A DNA stretch of 64,000 nt from Morococcus cerebrosus (GCF_022749515.1 NZ_CP094242.1:558001-622000); one strand, 5' to 3'. Counted from the stretch's first letter, positions 48,473 to 56,874 are shown. Notes: generated from the letters alone by a model not told the origin. Made by a program: numbers and translations.

Positions 48473-50038
48473 ATGAAACCCCAGCAGAAAAAACAGCCTT
48501 TGGGCAGCCTGTTTAAGTCCAATTTCGCTTCCGGACTGGTCGTCTTCCTCGTCGCCCTGCCGTTGTGCCTCGGCATCGCGCTTGCTTCAGGCGCGCCGCC
48601 GTTGTCCGGCGTGTTGGCGGGCATCGTCGGCGGCATCGTCATCGGTTCCCTCAGCACCTCGCACATCAGCGTGTCCGGCCCCGCCGCAGGCTTGGCAGCG
48701 ATTATCCTTGCCGCGATTACCGAACTCGGTTCGTTCGAGCTGTTTCTGTGCGCGGGCTTAATCGCCGGCGCCATCCAGCTTTTGCTCGGCTTCATCCGCG
48801 CCGGCAGCCTTGCCGAATACATCCCCGTGTCCGTTATCGAAGGCATGTTGGCGGGCATCGGCGTGATTATCATCATGAAACAGATTCCGTTCGCCTTGGG
48901 CAGCAACGGCAGCCTCGCCGACCCTGCCGCCCTGTTCGCCGACATCCACACAGGCTCCCTTTTGGTAGCAGGCGTGTCGATGGCGATCCTAATCGTATGG
49001 GACAAAATCCCCGCGTTGAAAAACATCAAAGCCCTGCCCGCCGCGCTGGTTGCCGTGGGCGCGGGGATACTGATGAACCAATGGTTTGTCGCCAGCGGCA
49101 GCAGCCTTGCCATTCCCGCCGGACAACTCGTCCAACTGCCCGTTCCCGACACATGGCGCGAAGCCGCAGCTATGCTCACGCTGCCCAACTTTTCAGGTTT
49201 CGGCAACAGCTACGTCTGGATGACCGGCATCACCATCGCCATTGTCGCCTCGATTGAAACCCTGCTCTGCATCGAAGCCGCCGACCGCCTCGACACCCGC
49301 CGCCGCATCACCGATACCAACCGCGAATTGCGCGCGCAGGGCGCAGGCAACATCGTCAGCTCGCTTATCGGCGGCCTGCCCATCACCTCCGTCGTCGTGC
49401 GTTCGTCCGCCAACGCCAATGCAGGCGCGACGCACAAACTGTCTGCCGTTATCCACGGCGTCCTGTTGCTGGTGTGCGTTTTGGCGATTCCCTTTATCCT
49501 CAACATGATCCCCCTGTCCACCCTCGCCGCCGTCTTGCTGCTGGTGGGCTACAAACTGGCGAAACCCGCTACCCTCCTGCATTTCTGGCATAAAGGGCTG
49601 TACCAGTTCATCCCCTTCGCCGCCACCCTCGTTGCCGTCGTCGCGCTCGACCTGCTCAAAGGCGTCGGCATCGGGCTCGCCATCAGCATCATCTTCATCC
49701 TTCAGGGCAACATGAAACGCGCCTACTACCTCAGCCGCGAAGAACTCGCCGAAGCCGACGAAATCAGCTTAGAGCTGGCAGAAGAAGTCTCGTTCCTGAA
49801 CAAAGCCGCCATCAAGAAAACCCTGAAAAACATCCGCCCGGGTTCCAAAGTAACCATCAACGCCGAACGCTCGTCCTACATCGCCGGCGACGTATTGGAA
49901 CTGATTGAAGACTTCGCCAACGTCTTCGCCAAGGAAAACGACATAGACGTCGTGCTCAAAGGCTTCAAATCCGACTACGACCACGAAGGCCGCGACCACC
50001 ACAGCCATGTGCGGGTAGGGCATAGCGCGAGTATTTAG
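48473..50038 (+). CDS. SulP family anion transporter (probable bicarbonate/sulfate)
   Basis: 521 aa from the ATG at 48473 (AGGAG upstream). Ten or more transmembrane segments start at VVFLVALPLCLGIALASGAP. The SulP core shows HISVSGPAAGLAAIILAAIT, IEGMLAGIGVIIIMKQIPFA and ASIETLLCIEAADRLDTRRR. A shortened STAS-like domain forms the C-terminus (SFLNKAAIKKTLKNIRPGSK, then VLELIEDFANVFAKENDIDV), ending in a His-rich tail (DHEGRDHHSH). Coupling to a carbonic anhydrase favours bicarbonate as substrate, as in BicA-type proteins; sulfate is the alternative. Confidence 0.87.
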   Translation: MKPQQKKQPLGSLFKSNFASGLVVFLVALPLCLGIALASGAPPLSGVLAGIVGGIVIGSLSTSHISVSGPAAGLAAIILAAITELGSFELFLCAGLIAGAIQLLLGFIRAGSLAEYIPVSVIEGMLAGIGVIIIMKQIPFALGSNGSLADPAALFADIHTGSLLVAGVSMAILIVWDKIPALKNIKALPAALVAVGAGILMNQWFVASGSSLAIPAGQLVQLPVPDTWREAAAMLTLPNFSGFGNSYVWMTGITIAIVASIETLLCIEAADRLDTRRRITDTNRELRAQGAGNIVSSLIGGLPITSVVVRSSANANAGATHKLSAVIHGVLLLVCVLAIPFILNMIPLSTLAAVLLLVGYKLAKPATLLHFWHKGLYQFIPFAATLVAVVALDLLKGVGIGLAISIIFILQGNMKRAYYLSREELAEADEISLELAEEVSFLNKAAIKKTLKNIRPGSKVTINAERSSYIAGDVLELIEDFANVFAKENDIDVVLKGFKSDYDHEGRDHHSHVRVGHSASI

Positions 50039-50065
50039 AAGTCGGGTTGGAATGAATAGGAGAAG

Positions 50066-50115
50066 AAAAAGGTCGTCTGAAAAACCTGTTTTGGGGATTT
50101 TCAGACGACCTTTTT
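50066..50115 (+). terminator. DUS hairpin after the SulP gene
   Basis: AAAAAGGTCGTCTGAAAAACC and ATTTTCAGACGACCTTTTT with a T run. Confidence 0.78.
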
Positions 50116-50130
50116 GTATTTCGACACTAT

Positions 50131-50465
50131 AAATCCATTATCGCTTCAATACGATAGGATTCGCGGGCAAAGCCCACGCTACGCTGTTGGGCAACGCTCA
50201 AAGTCGGTGAAAAGCCCATAGCGGGAATTGTTGTGTTGGTTTATGGGATAACCGTAGCGTGGGCTTTGCCCACGAGAATCCGCCCCCTCTCATGTTTGGT
50301 GAAAGGGGAGTCGGAAGAGGGGGGGGCTTTGATCCTTATGCCGTATATCCGCAAGCCACCCCCCATCCTAGCCTTCCCCCGCCAGACGGGGGAAGGGATC
50401 GGGTTGCTGTAACTGAAAAAGGTCGTCTGAAAAACCTATTTCGAGCTTTTCAGACGACCTATTTG
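50131..50465. repeat. Mosaic intergenic repeat, copy A (about 335 bp)
   Basis: Modules in order: AAATCCATTATCGCTTCAAT lead; REP-like palindrome CGCGGGCAAAGCCCACGCTAC (50162-50182); a spacer; the inverted palindrome GTAGCGTGGGCTTTGCCCACG (50254-50274, 20/21 complementary); a G/C-rich block with CCGCCAGACGGGGGAAGG; and an inverted DUS pair. No credible gene. Copies B and C repeat this order. Confidence 0.85.
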
Positions 50466-50496
50466 GCAGATGCAAATGGAAAATACCTGCTTCGTC

Positions 50497-50593
50497 ATTC
50501 CCGCGCAGGCGGGAATCTAGGTTTTGGAAGCTATGGAAATCTTTAAAAATTGCAGCGGCCTTTCAGAGTCTGGATTCCCGCCTGAGCGGGAAT
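50497..50593. repeat. NIME: two dRS3 repeats with an RS spacer
   Basis: ATTCCCGCGCAGGCGGGAAT (50497-50516) and ATTCCCGCCTGAGCGGGAAT (50574-50593) both fit the dRS3 consensus ATTCCC-N8-GGGAAT. They flank a 57 bp spacer, the structure of a neisserial intergenic mosaic element. It lies between mosaic repeat copies A and B. Confidence 0.88.
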
Positions 50594-50665
50594 GACGGCG
50601 GCTGATGAATCGGCTGTTTTGTCCGACAGAAAAGAAACATAATGAAATATCTAAAAAAAAACAGC

Positions 50666-50975
50666 AGGATTCGCGGGCAAAGCCCACGCTACACCGTCGG
50701 GCAATGCCTAAAGTTGGAGAAAACCCATAGCGGAATTTTTTGTGTTGGTTTGAGGGATAACAATCGTAGCGTGGGCTTTGCCCACGAGAATTCGCTCCCT
50801 CTCCCGTCTGGCGGGAGAGGGTTGGGGAGAGGGTGGTTCTTGCCCTTTATGCCGTATATCCGCAAACTACCCCCATCCTAGCCTTCCCCCGCCAGACGGG
50901 GGAAGGGATCGGGTTGCTGTAACTGAAAAAGGTCGTCTGAAAAACCTATTTCGAGCTTTTCAGACGACCTATTTG
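50666..50975. repeat. Mosaic intergenic repeat, copy B (about 310 bp)
   Basis: Same module order as copy A, lacking the AAATCCATTATCG lead. Left palindrome near 50672-50692, right palindrome GTAGCGTGGGCTTTGCCCACG near 50766-50786, then CCCTCTCCCGTCTGGCGGGA and its complement-like CCGCCAGACGGGGG, ending in the DUS pair. Confidence 0.85.
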
Positions 50976-50989
50976 CATTCTGATACTTT

Positions 50990-51292
50990 AAATCCATTAT
51001 CGCTTCAATACGATGGGATTCGTGGGCAAAGCCCATGCTACACCGTCGGGTAATGCTTAAAGTTTGGGAAACCCATAGTGGGAGTTGTTGCGTTGATTTG
51101 TGGGATAACCATAGCGTGGGCTTTGCCCACGAGAATTTGCCCCCTCTCCCGTCTGGCGGGAGAGGGTTGGGGAGAGGGGGGCTCTTGCCCTTTATGCCGT
51201 ATATCCGCAAGCCACCCCCATCCTAACCTTCCCCCTCCAGACGGGGGAAGGGATCAGGTTGCTGTAACTGAAAAAGGTCGTCTGAAAACCTT
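50990..51292. repeat. Mosaic intergenic repeat, copy C, cut by IS3-family element
   Basis: Starts with AAATCCATTATCGCTTCAAT as copy A. The palindromes are CGTGGGCAAAGCCCATGCTAC and ATAGCGTGGGCTTTGCCCAC. The DUS pair is split: its left arm is at 51274-51289 and its right arm is on the other side of the insertion sequence, at 52554-52566. Confidence 0.85.
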
Positions 51293-51360
51293 ATCTCAAG
51301 TTTGAACTGCACCCCAAAAGTTGGACATCCCCCCTCCAACTCACAAGGTGCAGTTTTTTT

Positions 51361-51711
51361 ATGAGCAAATATACATTACACTTTAAATACCAAGCCGTAC
51401 TCCACTACCTGCATATACGCAGCCAACAGCGTACCGCAGACCACTACGGCATCTCCCGAACCCACCTGCGACGATGGATACGCGCCTATCAAGAAGGCGG
51501 CATCGGCGCACTCGAACATCCCCAATCCAAAACCATGCCCCAACACCGCAAAAACCCCTTCATCGCCGACAAACCCGACCACGAAAAAACACAGGCGGAG
51601 CTTATCGAAGAGTTGTGCTATATGCGCGCAGAGGTCGCCTACCTAAAGGAGTTAAAAGCCCTCAGCCAAAAGCGGACCGAAAAGGACAAAGCCAAACCGT
51701 CCAAACACTGA
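51361..51711 (+). CDS. IS3-family transposase OrfA
   Basis: 116 aa. An HTH domain of the insE/IS150 type lies in the first half (VLHYLHIRSQQRTADHYGIS, then RTHLRRWIRAYQEGGIGALE). A leucine-zipper-like helix follows (QAELIEELCYMRAEVAYLKE). The ATG begins the left-end transcript, with AAGGTGCAG upstream. The frame overlaps OrfB in a -1 relation; GAAAAGG near 51677 is a likely slippage site. Confidence 0.9.
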   Translation: MSKYTLHFKYQAVLHYLHIRSQQRTADHYGISRTHLRRWIRAYQEGGIGALEHPQSKTMPQHRKNPFIADKPDHEKTQAELIEELCYMRAEVAYLKELKALSQKRTEKDKAKPSKH

Positions 51712-52511
51712 GGGCGCAACACCCGCTCAAATACCTGCTGCACATCGCAAACCTGCCCAAAAGCAGCTTTTACTACCATCACCAAGATCGACCCGATCCC
51801 GACGAGGCCGACAAAGCCCTCCTTGTCGAAACCTACAAACGGCATAAAGGACGCTACGGACAAAGGCGCATTGCCGCAGCATTGGATTGGAACCGCAAAA
51901 AAGCAGCGCGGTTGATGAAGCAGTTGGAACTGAAAGCCCTCATACGGGCAAAAAAAGCCTACCGCCATCCCGCCATGGGCGAGATATCGGAACACCTCCT
52001 CAAACGCCTATTCACAGCCGAAAAGCCCAACGAGAAATGGCTGACCGACGTGACCGAACTCAAAGGAAAGGACGGCAAACTGTACCTCTCGCCAATCTTG
52101 GACCTGTTCAACCGAGAAATCGTCGCCTACGCCATGAGCCGCAATGCTAACAGCGAAATGGTGAAGGAAATGCTCGAAAAAGCCGCACCCCGGCTGACCG
52201 GCGAAGGAACGATGCTTCATTCGGACCAAGGCGTGCTGTACCGTACGGCGGGATATAGGGAATTGCTTGCGGAGCATTCCATGGTTCAAAGCATGTCGCG
52301 AAAGGCGAACTGCTGGGACAATGCGCCGATGGAAAGCTTCTTTGCGGTGTTGAAGACGGAGTGTTTCTATAACGCAGGAGAATTGACGGTGGACGAATTG
52401 ATGAAGCAGATAGATGACTATATGGATTACTACAACCGGGAGCGTTGCAGTCTGAAATTGAAAAAGCTGAGTCCTGTCGCATACAGAACCCAGCTTGCAC
52501 AGAGCGCCTGA
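51615..52511 (+). CDS. IS3-family transposase OrfB (DDE integrase)
   Basis: Catalytic part, probably made as an OrfAB fusion by -1 frameshifting. The HTH_21 region is HRGRYGQRRIAAALD-like (HKGRYGQRRIAAALDWNRKK). The triad is Asp in EKWLTDVTEL, Asp in LHSDQGVLY and Glu in NAPMESFFAVLKTE. Complete and without stops. Its twin at 55615-56511 differs by scattered substitutions, so the two insertions are not a very recent duplication. Confidence 0.9.
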   Translation: MLYARRGRLPKGVKSPQPKADRKGQSQTVQTLRAQHPLKYLLHIANLPKSSFYYHHQDRPDPDEADKALLVETYKRHKGRYGQRRIAAALDWNRKKAARLMKQLELKALIRAKKAYRHPAMGEISEHLLKRLFTAEKPNEKWLTDVTELKGKDGKLYLSPILDLFNREIVAYAMSRNANSEMVKEMLEKAAPRLTGEGTMLHSDQGVLYRTAGYRELLAEHSMVQSMSRKANCWDNAPMESFFAVLKTECFYNAGELTVDELMKQIDDYMDYYNRERCSLKLKKLSPVAYRTQLAQSA

Positions 52512-52596
52512 AAAGGCTTTTATGAGTGTCCAAGATTTGGGGGCCAGTTCAGTTTTCAGACGACCTTGCGTTTTTGACGGATTTGACGACGGTAAT

Positions 52597-53136
52597 TTAG
52601 AACGTAACTGCTTCAGCCAAAATTTTACCTGCCAAGTCTTTGGGCGACAGGTTGGGTTCGCCTTGCAACGGCCATTCGATGCCGACGGTCGGGTCGTTCC
52701 AAATCAGTGAATGTTCGGCTTTCGGGTTATAATAGTCCGTGCATTTGTAAACGAATTCGGCTTCATCGCTCAAAACGTAAAAGCCGTGTGCGAAACCTTC
52801 AGGTACCCAAAGCTGGCGTTTGTTTTCTGCCGACAGGATTTCGCCAGCCCATTTGCCGAAAGTCGGCGAGTCTTTACGCATATCGACGGCAACGTCAAAC
52901 ACTTCGCCGACGACGACGCGCACGAGTTTGCCTTGTGTGTTTTCGGTTTGGTAATGCAGGCCGCGCAATACGCCTTTGCCTGATTTGGAATGGTTTTCCT
53001 GTACGAAGGTGCGGTCGCAGACGTTGGCCTTAAACCATTCGTCGCGGAAGGTTTCCATGAAGAAGCCACGAGCGTCGCCGAAGACTTGCGGTTCTAAAAG
53101 TTTGACGTCGGGTAGGGTGGTATCGATGATTTTCAT
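52597..53136 (-). CDS. rfbC: dTDP-4-dehydrorhamnose 3,5-epimerase
   Basis: 179 aa cupin. The active-site His61 is in LRGLHYQ, with ARGFFMETFRDEWF at the N-terminus and LWVPEGFAHGFYVLSDEAEF containing the second conserved His. It epimerises the 4-keto sugar on the way to dTDP-L-rhamnose for surface polysaccharide. rfbA, rfbB and rfbD are not in the window. The 3' end lies 45 bp from an IS3-family element, so the gene may be a remnant of a larger cluster. Confidence 0.92.
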   Translation of the reverse strand: MKIIDTTLPDVKLLEPQVFGDARGFFMETFRDEWFKANVCDRTFVQENHSKSGKGVLRGLHYQTENTQGKLVRVVVGEVFDVAVDMRKDSPTFGKWAGEILSAENKRQLWVPEGFAHGFYVLSDEAEFVYKCTDYYNPKAEHSLIWNDPTVGIEWPLQGEPNLSPKDLAGKILAEAVTF

Positions 53137-53184
53137 GAAGTATTCTCAAAGTATGGGACAAGTCGTCTGAAAACGGACGGGATG

Positions 53185-54405
53185 TTACAAACAAGCCATT
53201 TCGTTTGCCATTAGCTGTTCTAAGGTTTCGCGTCGGCGGATAAGCCGGTATTCGTCGCCGTCCACCAAGACTTCCGCCGCCCGGTTGCGTGTGTTGTAAT
53301 TGCTTGCCATGCTGGCGCCGTATGCGCCTGCGCTGCGGATAACCAGCAAATCGCCTTCTTCGCAGGCAAGGTTGCGGTCTTTACCGAGGAAGTCGCCGGT
53401 TTCGCAAATTGGGCCGACGATGTCGGCGGTCAGCGGCGGGATGTTTTTTGGTTCTACCGCTTCGATACGGTGGTACGCGTCATACAGGGCGGGGCGCATG
53501 AGGTCGTTCATGGCAGCGTCGACCATGACGAAGTTTTTCTCTTCGCCGTGTTTGACAAACTCGACGCGCGCCAGCAGCGAGCCTGCGTTGCCGACCAGGC
53601 TGCGGCCAGGTTCGAGGATGAGTTTCAGACGACGTGTGCCGATCAGTTTTTGAACCGCTTGGGCATACGCGCCCAAATCGGGGACGGTTTCGTCTCGATA
53701 AACGATGCCGACGCCGCCGCCTAAGTCTAAATGTTCTAAAACGATGCCTTCGGCGGCAAGTGCGTCAACCAAAATCAAAATGCGCTCGCAGGCTTCGATA
53801 AGCGGGCTGAGGTCGGTCAGTTGCGAACCGATGTGGCAGTCAATGCCGATGATTTTGAGGTGGCTTTGGCGGGCGGCGTGGCGGTAGGCTTCGAGCGCGT
53901 CGGCGTAGGCGATGCCGAATTTGTTGGCTTTCAGGCCTGTGGAGATGTAGGGATGGGTTTTGGCATCGACATCGGGGTTGACGCGCAGGGAGACGGGGGC
54001 GGTTTTGCCCAAGCGTTCGGCAACCTTTTGAATGCGGTCGATTTCGGGGATGCTTTCCATATTGAAGCATTTCACGCCTGCATGAAGCGCGAACTCAATT
54101 TCTGCTTCGCTTTTGCCCACGCCTGAAAATATGGTTTTCGCCGCGTCGCCGCCCGCCGCCAAAACGCGCGCCAATTCGCCGCCGGAGACGATGTCGAAAC
54201 CGCTGCCCAGCGAGGCGAAGTGTTTGATGATGCTCAGATTGCCGTTGGCTTTAACGGCGTAGCAGACGAGCGGGGAAAGCGCGGCAAACGCGGTTTGGTA
54301 GTTTTCAAATGCTTCGGTCAGCGCGGATTGGCTGTACACATAAAGCGGCGTGCCGAATTCTTCGGCAAGACGGGAATAGGGGACTTGTTCGCAATGCAGG
54401 GTCAT
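53185..54405 (-). CDS. lysA: Diaminopimelate decarboxylase
   Basis: 406 aa. The PLP-binding Lys52 is in CYAVKANGN. IIGIDCHIGSQLTDLSPLIE, LDLGGGVGI, LILEPGRSLVGNAG and GPICETGDFLGKDRNL are the conserved blocks, with ICETGD supplying the substrate-contact Cys from the partner subunit. It makes L-lysine from meso-diaminopimelate. It is translated 11 nt after lptM, a common proteobacterial pairing. Confidence 0.95.
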   Translation of the reverse strand: MTLHCEQVPYSRLAEEFGTPLYVYSQSALTEAFENYQTAFAALSPLVCYAVKANGNLSIIKHFASLGSGFDIVSGGELARVLAAGGDAAKTIFSGVGKSEAEIEFALHAGVKCFNMESIPEIDRIQKVAERLGKTAPVSLRVNPDVDAKTHPYISTGLKANKFGIAYADALEAYRHAARQSHLKIIGIDCHIGSQLTDLSPLIEACERILILVDALAAEGIVLEHLDLGGGVGIVYRDETVPDLGAYAQAVQKLIGTRRLKLILEPGRSLVGNAGSLLARVEFVKHGEEKNFVMVDAAMNDLMRPALYDAYHRIEAVEPKNIPPLTADIVGPICETGDFLGKDRNLACEEGDLLVIRSAGAYGASMASNYNTRNRAAEVLVDGDEYRLIRRRETLEQLMANEMACL

Positions 54406-54416
54406 GTTGGTGAGGC

Positions 54417-54587
54417 TTAATCGTTGGTTTGATTGGTAGGTTCTTTGGAAGAATGGGTTTTCAGGCCGGTTTGGACCACGCCGAAACGCGCCTTGTCGCC
54501 TTCTTTGGGCAGGTAGAGGTCGCCTTTGTAGCCGCAGGCTGAAAGCAGGAGGGCGGTTGCCGCCGCAAAAAATACGCCGTATTTCAT
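54417..54587 (-). CDS. lptM: LptM-like small lipoprotein
   Basis: 56 aa, ending just before lysA. A short signal peptide leads to lipobox LSAC with C18, followed by GYKGDLYLPKEGDKA, the conserved core of LptM (YifL). In E. coli LptM binds the LptD-LptE complex and promotes its oxidative maturation at the outer membrane. The C-terminal tail is polar and variable. An AGGAAG ribosome site precedes the ATG. Confidence 0.88.
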   Translation of the reverse strand: MKYGVFFAAATALLLSACGYKGDLYLPKEGDKARFGVVQTGLKTHSSKEPTNQTND

Positions 54588-54657
54588 CGGTAAACTTCCT
54601 TCATAAGCGCGAATGTGGCAAGATTCGGTATCTTAAACAAAAAACACACAAAAAGCC

Positions 54658-54981
54658 ATGATGACCGAAAGCGAATTCATCCGCATGAGCGAAGAATTGT
54701 TCGAACACATCGAAGACCAAATCGACGAAAACGGCTGGGATTTCGACTGCCAGTTTGCCGGAAACGTCCTGACCATCGAAGCGGCAGACGGCACGCAAAT
54801 CATCGTCAACCGCCACACGCCAAACCAAGAATTGTGGATTGCCGCAAAAAGCGGCGGCTACCATTTCGCCGAGCAAAACGGCAAATGGCTGGCAACGCGC
54901 GACGGACGGGATTTCTACGATGTTTTGAACGAAGCACTAAGCGCGGCTTCGGGCGAAGCGGTTGAGATTGCCGAATTGTGA
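54658..54981 (+). CDS. cyaY: Iron-sulfur cluster regulator CyaY (frataxin-like)
   Basis: 107 aa, full length. Acidic first helix ([20 protein letters not shown]) for iron binding, then the beta sheet [20 protein letters not shown] and [14 protein letters not shown]. It interacts with IscS and modulates Fe-S cluster assembly. Start could be the first or second of two adjacent ATG codons. Divergent from lptM-lysA; a CyaY-lptM-lysA neighbourhood is common in beta- and gammaproteobacteria. Confidence 0.93.
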   Translation: MMTESEFIRMSEELFEHIEDQIDENGWDFDCQFAGNVLTIEAADGTQIIVNRHTPNQELWIAAKSGGYHFAEQNGKWLATRDGRDFYDVLNEALSAASGEAVEIAEL

Positions 54982-55035
54982 TCGGACTCAGAAGCCCATC
55001 TCACACCCAAAACATTTACTCAAAAGGATAATCCA

Positions 55036-55542
55036 ATGCCCCTGTTAGACAGTTTCAAAGTCGACCACACCCGTATGCACGCCCCTGCCGTGCGTGTAGC
55101 GAAAACCATGACCACGCCCAAAGGCGACACCATTACCGTATTCGACCTGCGCTTTTGCGTTCCCAACAAAGAAATCCTGTCTGAAAAAGGCATCCACACG
55201 CTGGAGCATTTGTTCGCAGGCTTTATGCGCGACCACTTGAACGGCAACGGTGTCGAAATCATCGATATTTCCCCGATGGGCTGCCGCACCGGTTTCTACA
55301 TGAGCCTCATCGGTACACCCGACGAGCAGCAGGTTGCCGACGCATGGCTCGCTTCAATGCAGGATGTGGTCAATGTCAAAGACCAAAGCAAAATCCCCGA
55401 GTTGAACGAATACCAATGCGGCACCTATCTGATGCACTCGCTTGCCGAAGCGCAGGAAATCGCGCAAAACGTCCTGACGCGCAAAGTGGCGGTGAATAAA
55501 AACGAAGAGCTGACGCTGGATGAAAGTTTGCTGAACGCTTAA
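55036..55542 (+). CDS. luxS: S-ribosylhomocysteine lyase (autoinducer-2 synthase)
   Basis: 168 aa. The metal site is H54-T-L-E-H58, with the third ligand Cys in [19 protein letters not shown] and [16 protein letters not shown] are diagnostic. It cleaves S-ribosylhomocysteine to homocysteine and DPD, the precursor of AI-2, within the activated methyl cycle. AAAAGGAT precedes the ATG. The downstream DUS pair is split by an IS3-family element starting 33 bp after the stop. Confidence 0.96.
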   Translation: MPLLDSFKVDHTRMHAPAVRVAKTMTTPKGDTITVFDLRFCVPNKEILSEKGIHTLEHLFAGFMRDHLNGNGVEIIDISPMGCRTGFYMSLIGTPDEQQVADAWLASMQDVVNVKDQSKIPELNEYQCGTYLMHSLAEAQEIAQNVLTRKVAVNKNEELTLDESLLNA

Positions 55543-55614
55543 ACGATATGCTTGAAAAAAGGTCGTCTGAAAACTGAACTGCCCCCCAAATCTTGGACAC
55601 TCATAAAAGCCTAT

Positions 55615-56511
55615 TCAGGCGCTCTGTGCAAGCTGGGTTCTGTATGCGACAGGACTCAGCTTTTTCAATTTCAAACTGCAACGCTCCCGGTTGTAGTAAT
55701 CCATATAGTCATCTATCTGCTTCATCAATTCATCTACCGTCAATTCACCTGCGTTATAGAAACACTCCGTCTTCAACACCGCAAAGAAGCTTTCCATCGG
55801 CGCATTGTCCCAACAGTTCGCCTTTCGCGACATGCTTTGAACCATGGAATGCCCCGCAAGCAATTCCCTATACCCCGCCGTACGGTACAGCACACCTTGG
55901 TCCGAATGAAGCATCGTTCCTTTAGCAGTCAGACGGAGGGCGGCTTTTTCGAGCATTTCCTTCACCATTTCGCTGTTGGCATTGCGGCTCATGGCGTAGG
56001 CGACGATTTCCCGGTTGAACAAGTCCAAGATTGGCGAGAGGTACAGTTTGCCGTCGCTCCCTTTGAGTTCGGTAACGTCGGTCAGCCATTTTTCGTTGGG
56101 CTTTCGGGCTTTGAACCGGCGTTTGAGGAGGTGTTCCGATATCTCGCCCATGGCGGGATGGCGGTAGGCTTTTTTCGCCCGTATGAGGGCTTTCAGTTCC
56201 ATCTGCTTCATCAACCGCGCCGCTTTTTTGCGGTTCCAATCTAATGCGGCGGCAATGCGCCTTTGTCCGTAGCGTCCTTTATGCCGCCGGTAGGTTTCGA
56301 CAAGGAGGGCTTTGTCGGCTGCGTCGGGGTCGGGTCGGTCTTGGTGATGGTAGTAAAAGCTGCTTTTGGGCAGGTTTGCGATGTGCAGCAGGTATTTGAG
56401 CGGGTGTTGCGCCCTCAGTGTTTGGACGGTTTGGCTTTGTCCTTTTCGGTCCGCTTTTGGCTGAGGGCTTTTAACTCCTTTAGGTAGGCGACCTCTGCGC
56501 GCATATAGCAC
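55615..56511 (-). CDS. IS3-family transposase OrfB (DDE integrase), copy 2
   Basis: 298 aa in this frame, full catalytic domain with Asp in EKWLTDVTEL, Asp in LHSDQGVLY and Glu in NAPMESFFAVLKTE. Compared with copy 1 there are several differences (for example LKRRFKARKP versus LKRLFTAEKP, RLTAKGT versus RLTGEGT). Intact, probably expressed as an OrfAB fusion. Confidence 0.9.
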   Translation of the reverse strand: MLYARRGRLPKGVKSPQPKADRKGQSQTVQTLRAQHPLKYLLHIANLPKSSFYYHHQDRPDPDAADKALLVETYRRHKGRYGQRRIAAALDWNRKKAARLMKQMELKALIRAKKAYRHPAMGEISEHLLKRRFKARKPNEKWLTDVTELKGSDGKLYLSPILDLFNREIVAYAMSRNANSEMVKEMLEKAALRLTAKGTMLHSDQGVLYRTAGYRELLAGHSMVQSMSRKANCWDNAPMESFFAVLKTECFYNAGELTVDELMKQIDDYMDYYNRERCSLKLKKLSPVAYRTQLAQSA

Positions 56512-56765
56512 AACTCTTCAATAAGCTCTGCCTGTGTTTTTTCTTGGTCGGGTTTATCTGCGATGAAGGGGTTTTTTCGATGTTGGGGCATGGTTTTGGA
56601 TTGGGGATGTTCGAGTGCGCCGATACCGCCTTCTTGATAGGCGCGTATCCATCGTCTCAGGTGGGTTCGGGAAATGCCGTAGTGGTCTGCGGTACGCTGT
56701 TGGCTGCGTATATGCAGGTAGTGGAGTACGGCTTGGTATTTGAAGTGTAATGTATATTTGCTCAT
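56415..56765 (-). CDS. IS3-family transposase OrfA, copy 2
   Basis: 116 aa from the ATG at 56765; the frame extends upstream into the terminal repeat, but the start equivalent to copy 1 is preferred. Identical to copy 1 apart from PDQEKT in place of PDHEKT. HTH plus zipper helix. Confidence 0.9.
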   Translation of the reverse strand: MSKYTLHFKYQAVLHYLHIRSQQRTADHYGISRTHLRRWIRAYQEGGIGALEHPQSKTMPQHRKNPFIADKPDQEKTQAELIEELCYMRAEVAYLKELKALSQKRTEKDKAKPSKH

Positions 56766-56874
56766 AAAAAAACTGCACCTTGTGAGTTGGAGGGTATGTC
56801 CAACTTTTGGGGTGCAGTTCAAACTTGGAAACGGGTTTCAGACGACCTTTTTATTTTTAAATCAAGATGGAGGA

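Larger units (their letters stand above)
51303..52551 (+). mobile_element. IS3-family element, copy 1, 1249 bp
   Basis: Ends TGAACTGCACCCCAAAAGTT and, reversed, TGAACTGGCCCCCAAATCTT. GTT is duplicated at 51300-51302 and 52552-52554. Two overlapping frames inside. Removing the element rebuilds CAAGTTTTCAGACGACC, i.e. a DUS arm. Confidence 0.92.
55575..56821 (-). mobile_element. IS3-family element, copy 2, 1247 bp
   Basis: Same ends as copy 1, in opposite orientation. AAC is duplicated at 55572-55574 and 56822-56824. Removing the element rebuilds GGTCGTCTGAAAACTTGG, i.e. a DUS arm, whose partner is at 56835-56850. Confidence 0.92.

Noticed and set aside
50259..51305. Several 60-95 codon frames in the mosaic repeat array
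   Set aside because: They translate palindromes and DUS copies, recur in all three units with different ends, and have no start context; better explained as repeats.
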